From contig NZ_CP107954.1 in the NCBI RefSeq assembly GCF_036067295.1, forward strand, positions 6,510,001 to 6,574,000: a DNA stretch of 64,000 nt, in the 5' to 3' direction. Under the pieces are notes generated by a model that was not told the origin of the DNA, ran no database searches, and saw only the letters and a list, made by a program, of their open reading frames with translations. Shown here in pieces: positions 61,291 to 64,000 of this stretch. Each line of letters opens with the position of its first letter. Position 1 is the stretch's first letter. Both the position numbers and the translations under genes were made by a program. This DNA is from Kribbella sp. NBC_00382. Its GTDB lineage: Bacteria > Actinomycetota > Actinomycetes > Propionibacteriales > Kribbellaceae.

Positions 61291-62286
61291 CTAGTCCATT
61301 GACATGTCCTCGTCGATCGGTGGACTGATCACTTGGTCGAGGGATCGGTACGTACGGTTGCTGGCGGCCGCGGCTCGTTGCTCGCGGCCGGTGGCTTCGA
61401 TGTAGTTCTGGCTGGTGGCGAGGCTGGCGTGTCCGAGCAATCGCATGATCTCCGTGGCGGTCGCGCCGTCCTCAGCGAGCCTGGTGGCGAACGTGTGGCG
61501 TAGCGCATGGAGATTCGCGCCGGCTGGTACCCGATCGTGCAGACCTGCCCAGCGGTAGCAGGACTTCACCAGGTACTCGAGGCCGCCGCGGCCGATCGGC
61601 TCGCCGGTACGGTCGAGCAGCAGCTTGGTGGAACGGCTGAATCGCTTGCGGGGAAAGCGTTCTGCGCACGATTCGACGTACGTCTCGATGATTTTGGCCA
61701 TGATCGGCTCGACCGGGATGGATCGGTCGCGACTGCCTTTGCCGTGGATGTGCAGCCGCATCTCACCAGGGCGGCCGGCCAGCGAATCGGCTGTCAGGGT
61801 GCGCATCTCGCCGGATCTCAGACCTGCGACGAGGCCGAGAGCTATGACCAGGACGTCCCGCTCCGGCCACGGGTCGCGGGATTGGCGGGCGCCGTCGGCG
61901 ACTGAGCGCAGGAGCACTTCCGGAGTGTCCTCGCCGCGGAGAGGCTTGGGGGAGAGGGGAGGGGTTTTGGGTCTGGCCACTGCTCCCATCGGGTTGCCGG
62001 CCAGTAGGTTGTCGGACACGCAGAAGGTGAGGAACTGGTTCCAGGTGGACCAGGCGCGCAGTACGGAACTCTTGGCGTGGCCGTCGGCGAAGGCGCCGAA
62101 CGCGGCGCGTAATGCGTGGGCGCTGAGGTCGTCGACCTCGAGTTCTTCGAGGTCGCGATCGAGGTTGGCGCAGAGCAGAGTGGTGATGCCGGCCAGGTCG
62201 CGGCGGTAGGCGTCGGTGGTGTGGGGGGAGTCCTTGCGAGGACGCCGGGCAGCGAAGAACGCCGACTGTGCTGCGAGAACCTTCAT
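61291..62286 (-). CDS. Tyrosine site-specific recombinase (Xer/integrase type)
   Basis: DNA recombinase of 331 aa. SAM-like core-binding domain (residues 1-115), then the catalytic domain with Arg I in GLRSGEMRTL (about 157), Lys in HGKGSRDRSIP (about 183), His-x-x-Arg in HALRHTFATRL (about 263), His in LGHASLATSQNY and the nucleophile Tyr of the same motif (about 294). All catalytic residues are present. Size and lack of extra domains fit Xer or small-element integrases. A dif-like site lies 361 bases upstream of its start. Confidence 0.9.
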   Translation of the reverse strand: MKVLAAQSAFFAARRPRKDSPHTTDAYRRDLAGITTLLCANLDRDLEELEVDDLSAHALRAAFGAFADGHAKSSVLRAWSTWNQFLTFCVSDNLLAGNPMGAVARPKTPPLSPKPLRGEDTPEVLLRSVADGARQSRDPWPERDVLVIALGLVAGLRSGEMRTLTADSLAGRPGEMRLHIHGKGSRDRSIPVEPIMAKIIETYVESCAERFPRKRFSRSTKLLLDRTGEPIGRGGLEYLVKSCYRWAGLHDRVPAGANLHALRHTFATRLAEDGATATEIMRLLGHASLATSQNYIEATGREQRAAAASNRTYRSLDQVISPPIDEDMSMD

Positions 62287-62350
62287 GGGGGAGTTCTACC
62301 GACCGCCACCGACATTTCCCGAGAGTGCCTGACTCCCCCGAATCTTTTCC

Positions 62351-62379
62351 TTGCTTCAGGCAACAAGTAAGTGAAGCAA
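62351..62379. repeat. Inverted repeat upstream of the recombinase
   Basis: TTGCTTCA (62351-62358) and TGAAGCAA (62372-62379) form perfect 8-base arms with 13 bases between. AT-rich compared with its surroundings. May be an operator or an accessory site for the recombinase. Confidence 0.45.
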
Positions 62380-62407
62380 CTGCTGCATAATGGTGATTAT
62401 GCATGAA
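62380..62407. repeat. Second Xer-like core palindrome
   Basis: CTGCTGCATAA, 6-base centre TGGTGA, TTATGCATGAA. The inner TGCATAAT-GGTG-ATTATGCA (62384-62403) is a perfect palindrome, and ATAA-N6-TTAT has the geometry of dif. Outside the inner bases it matches dif arms poorly, so it may be a different recombinase core or just an operator. Confidence 0.35.
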
Positions 62408-62646
62408 ACAACAGAGCCAGCCGGGTGGCTGAGGCTTCTGGGGGAATCCAGCAACTGACCAGGCTGATCCGCCGTCTTCACCGGCTTCGCGCCATTCACT
62501 AGCTGCTCGCCAGCTGGTTTCCGTCCAACAGGTCCGCCACTCAGGTCGCTTAGGATGCCGCTCACAGAACTGCAGTGGACGCCCAGACATTCCTGCGGCG
62601 ACAAGCATTCCAGTCCTCAAGGCCCCTCTTCCAAGCCTGACCCCGG

Positions 62647-62674
62647 ATGTCCGATAACTGACATTATGTCAACT
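62647..62674 (+). other. dif: dif-like chromosome dimer resolution site
   Basis: Left arm ATGTCCGATAA, centre CTGACA, right arm TTATGTCAACT. The actinobacterial dif consensus, as remembered, has arms ending CCGATAA and beginning TTATGTCAAGT around a 6-base centre ending ACA; this site agrees at all but a few positions, mostly at the outer left arm. XerC would bind the left and XerD the right arm. The remaining bases of the 543-bp spacer 62287-62829 show no convincing gene and no tRNA. Confidence 0.65.
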
Positions 62675-62829
62675 AACACGGAGCCAGCCCCTCTTGGGTC
62701 AGGTCGCTCTGCTCCGTCTGGCGGCTACGATGCACTTCTTTTCGGGAGTGTGTCGGATCGGCGATGGGGCGTTCGTTGCAGGGGTGAGTGGTGGCCGGAC
62801 AGGCCGCTGCACGAGGTACGGGAGATGAG

Positions 62830-63156
62830 ATGCAGTACTTGGTTTCTGTGATCGCGGACGAGGCGACCCACGCCGGTACGCCGGACGAGCGCGCCGCGAT
62901 CGATGTCTTCAACGAACAGATGATCGCCGACGGGAACTGGGTCTTCGCTGGCGGACTCGCGGCGCCGAGTGCAGCGACCGTGATCGACAACCGCGGCGCC
63001 GAGACGGTGTTCACCGACGGCCCCTTCGTCGAGTCGAAGGAGTTCCTCGCCGGGTTCTGGGTGATGGAGGCTCCTGACCTCGATGCGGCGCTCAAGCTCG
63101 CGGCCGAGGGATCGAAGGTCTGCAACCGGCGGGTCGAGGTGCGGCCGTTTCTGTGA
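62830..63156 (+). CDS. YCII/DGPF-domain protein linked to ECF42 sigma factor
   Basis: Small protein of 108 aa beginning MQYLVSVIADE, with TDGPFVESKEFLAGFWVME near residues 63-81, the DGPF signature. GGAG five bases before ATG 62830 supports the start; the frame runs further upstream without conserved residues. The stop overlaps the sigma-factor GTG start (GTGA), the classic ECF42 arrangement. Role unknown; a target and possibly co-factor of the sigma factor. Confidence 0.9.
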   Translation: MQYLVSVIADEATHAGTPDERAAIDVFNEQMIADGNWVFAGGLAAPSAATVIDNRGAETVFTDGPFVESKEFLAGFWVMEAPDLDAALKLAAEGSKVCNRRVEVRPFL

Positions 63157-64000
63157 GCGAGGTCGAGACGGCGATCACCCAAGTCCACCACGAGGAGTGG
63201 GCGCGGGTCGTCGCCTCATTGGCCCGACGATTCGGTGACCTGGACATCGCCGAGGAGGCGGCGGCCGAGGCGTTCGCGATCGCCGTCGAGAAGTGGCCGG
63301 CTGACGGCGTACCGCCGAACCCCGGCGCCTGGCTGACCACCACCGCCAACCGCAAAGCCATCGACCGGATCCGGCGCGAGAGCAAACGCGACGACAAGCA
63401 CAAGGAGGCTCAGATGTTGTCCGACGACGAACCACCCGAGTCCCTTGGCGCGATCGACGACGAGCGGCTCCGGCTGATCTTCACCTGTTGCCACCCGGCG
63501 CTCGCGATGGAGACCCGGATGGCGCTGACGCTGCGCATGGTCGGCGGCCTGACCGTGCCTGAGATCGCCCGTGCCTTCCTGGTGCAGGAGACCGCCATGG
63601 GTCAGCGGATCACTCGCGCCAAGGCCAAGATCAAGGCAGCCCGAATCCCCTACCGGGTGCCGTCGGCTGAGGACCTGCCCACCCGGGTGTCCGGCGTACT
63701 GGCAGTCTTGTTCCTTGTCTTCAACGAGGGATATCTGGCAACCGGTGCCGAGACCGATCCTGTACGTCACGAGCTGACCGCCGAGGCGATCCGGCTCACC
63801 CGGCTGATCCGTGCGCTGATGCCGAACGACGGTGAGGTCGCTGGCCTGCTGGCGCTGATGCTGCTCACTGAGGCTCGTAGTACCGCCCGGGTTTCCTCGA
63901 CCGGCGAGCTCGTCACGCTCGTGGAGCAGGATCGTGGTGCGTGGGATGTGACGATGATCGGCGAGGGTCATCGGCTGGTGCGCGAGCGGCTGGCCAGTGG
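63153..64000 (+). CDS. ECF sigma factor, ECF42 group (incomplete at window end)
   Basis: RNA polymerase sigma factor; 282 codons are inside the window and the frame runs past base 64000. Region 2 includes FGDLDIAEEAAAEAFAIAVE and PGAWLTTTANRKAIDRIRRE; region 4 includes GLTVPEIARAFLVQETAMGQ and RITRAKAKIKAA. The long C-terminal extension begins with VLAVLFLVFNEGYLATGAE, the FNEGY-type motif of ECF42. No anti-sigma factor is adjacent; in this group the C-terminal extension is thought to control activity. Confidence 0.92.
   Translation, partial: MSEVETAITQVHHEEWARVVASLARRFGDLDIAEEAAAEAFAIAVEKWPADGVPPNPGAWLTTTANRKAIDRIRRESKRDDKHKEAQMLSDDEPPESLGAIDDERLRLIFTCCHPALAMETRMALTLRMVGGLTVPEIARAFLVQETAMGQRITRAKAKIKAARIPYRVPSAEDLPTRVSGVLAVLFLVFNEGYLATGAETDPVRHELTAEAIRLTRLIRALMPNDGEVAGLLALMLLTEARSTARVSSTGELVTLVEQDRGAWDVTMIGEGHRLVRERLAS

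Noticed and set aside
62287..62829. tRNA gene as an integration site for the tyrosine recombinase
   Set aside because: No T-loop GGTTC-type sequence, acceptor stem or CCA context was found in the spacer or at the other gene end.
62667..62851. 61-codon frame starting inside the dif-like site
   Set aside because: No ribosome site, no conserved residues, and it overlaps the supported YCII start in another frame.
1..64000. CRISPR array or insertion sequence
   Set aside because: No regularly spaced repeats, no transposase gene and no terminal inverted repeats with target duplications were seen.

Overview
The window is GC-rich DNA from a soil-type actinobacterium. Codons end mostly in G or C, GTG starts are common, and genes are packed with 1-4 base overlaps. 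Secreted lipoproteins, sugar ABC operons, a GH78 and a GH3 glycosidase and large secreted RHS/FG-GAP proteins suggest Kribbella or a close relative in Propionibacteriales. That genus call is inference from gene style; no rRNA or tRNA was seen.

Layout. 1-7058: the end of a methyltransferase, then a leftward rhamnoside operon (alpha-L-rhamnosidase, binding lipoprotein, two permeases) with a divergent AraC regulator. 7045-14922: a TetR/FAD-monooxygenase pair, a PGPGW membrane protein, a three-peptidase cell-wall hydrolase, dihydrolipoyl dehydrogenase, TrmO, a truncated haemoglobin and a metallophosphoesterase. 15058-19102: a Lpd/MerA-like flavoprotein, then an ECF metal transporter operon (nikMN-like, a 26-residue Trp-rich microprotein, T subunit, ATPase) behind a Nur-type operator. 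19162-23375: DUF998 protein, SGNH hydrolase and M4 metalloprotease. 23426-33309: a UvrA-like ABC ATPase in frame with an upstream TetR gene, an MFS pump, a MarR/SDR pair around a perfect 30-bp palindrome, a LacI regulator, an intergenic region with operators and hairpins, YCII and NAD(P)-binding proteins, TetR and AhpD-like proteins.

33348-44004 is the most unusual block: a divergent pair of giant secreted proteins. One has FG-GAP and ricin-type domains (1367 aa); the other is a 2123-aa RHS/YD-repeat protein with an unrecognised C-terminal tail and no evident immunity gene. 44054-51082 is a six-gene leftward operon (hydroxyacid dehydrogenase, enolase-superfamily enzyme, Tat lipoprotein, two permeases, TIM-barrel isomerase) opposite a LysR gene, probably for uptake and breakdown of a sugar-derived acid. 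51130-61247 holds an SDR with a MerR-type promoter, a PrmC-like methyltransferase without a normal start codon, an acetyltransferase, a hydroxyacid dehydrogenase, a Tet(M)/Otr(A)-type GTPase beside an APH-like kinase, a TetR/GH3 pair and a stand-alone UMP kinase paralogue.

61291-64000 contains a tyrosine recombinase, an upstream spacer with a sequence closely matching the actinobacterial dif chromosome-dimer-resolution site, a second palindrome of the same geometry, and a YCII/ECF42 sigma-factor pair cut by the window end. If the dif call holds, this part of the window lies in the replication terminus region.
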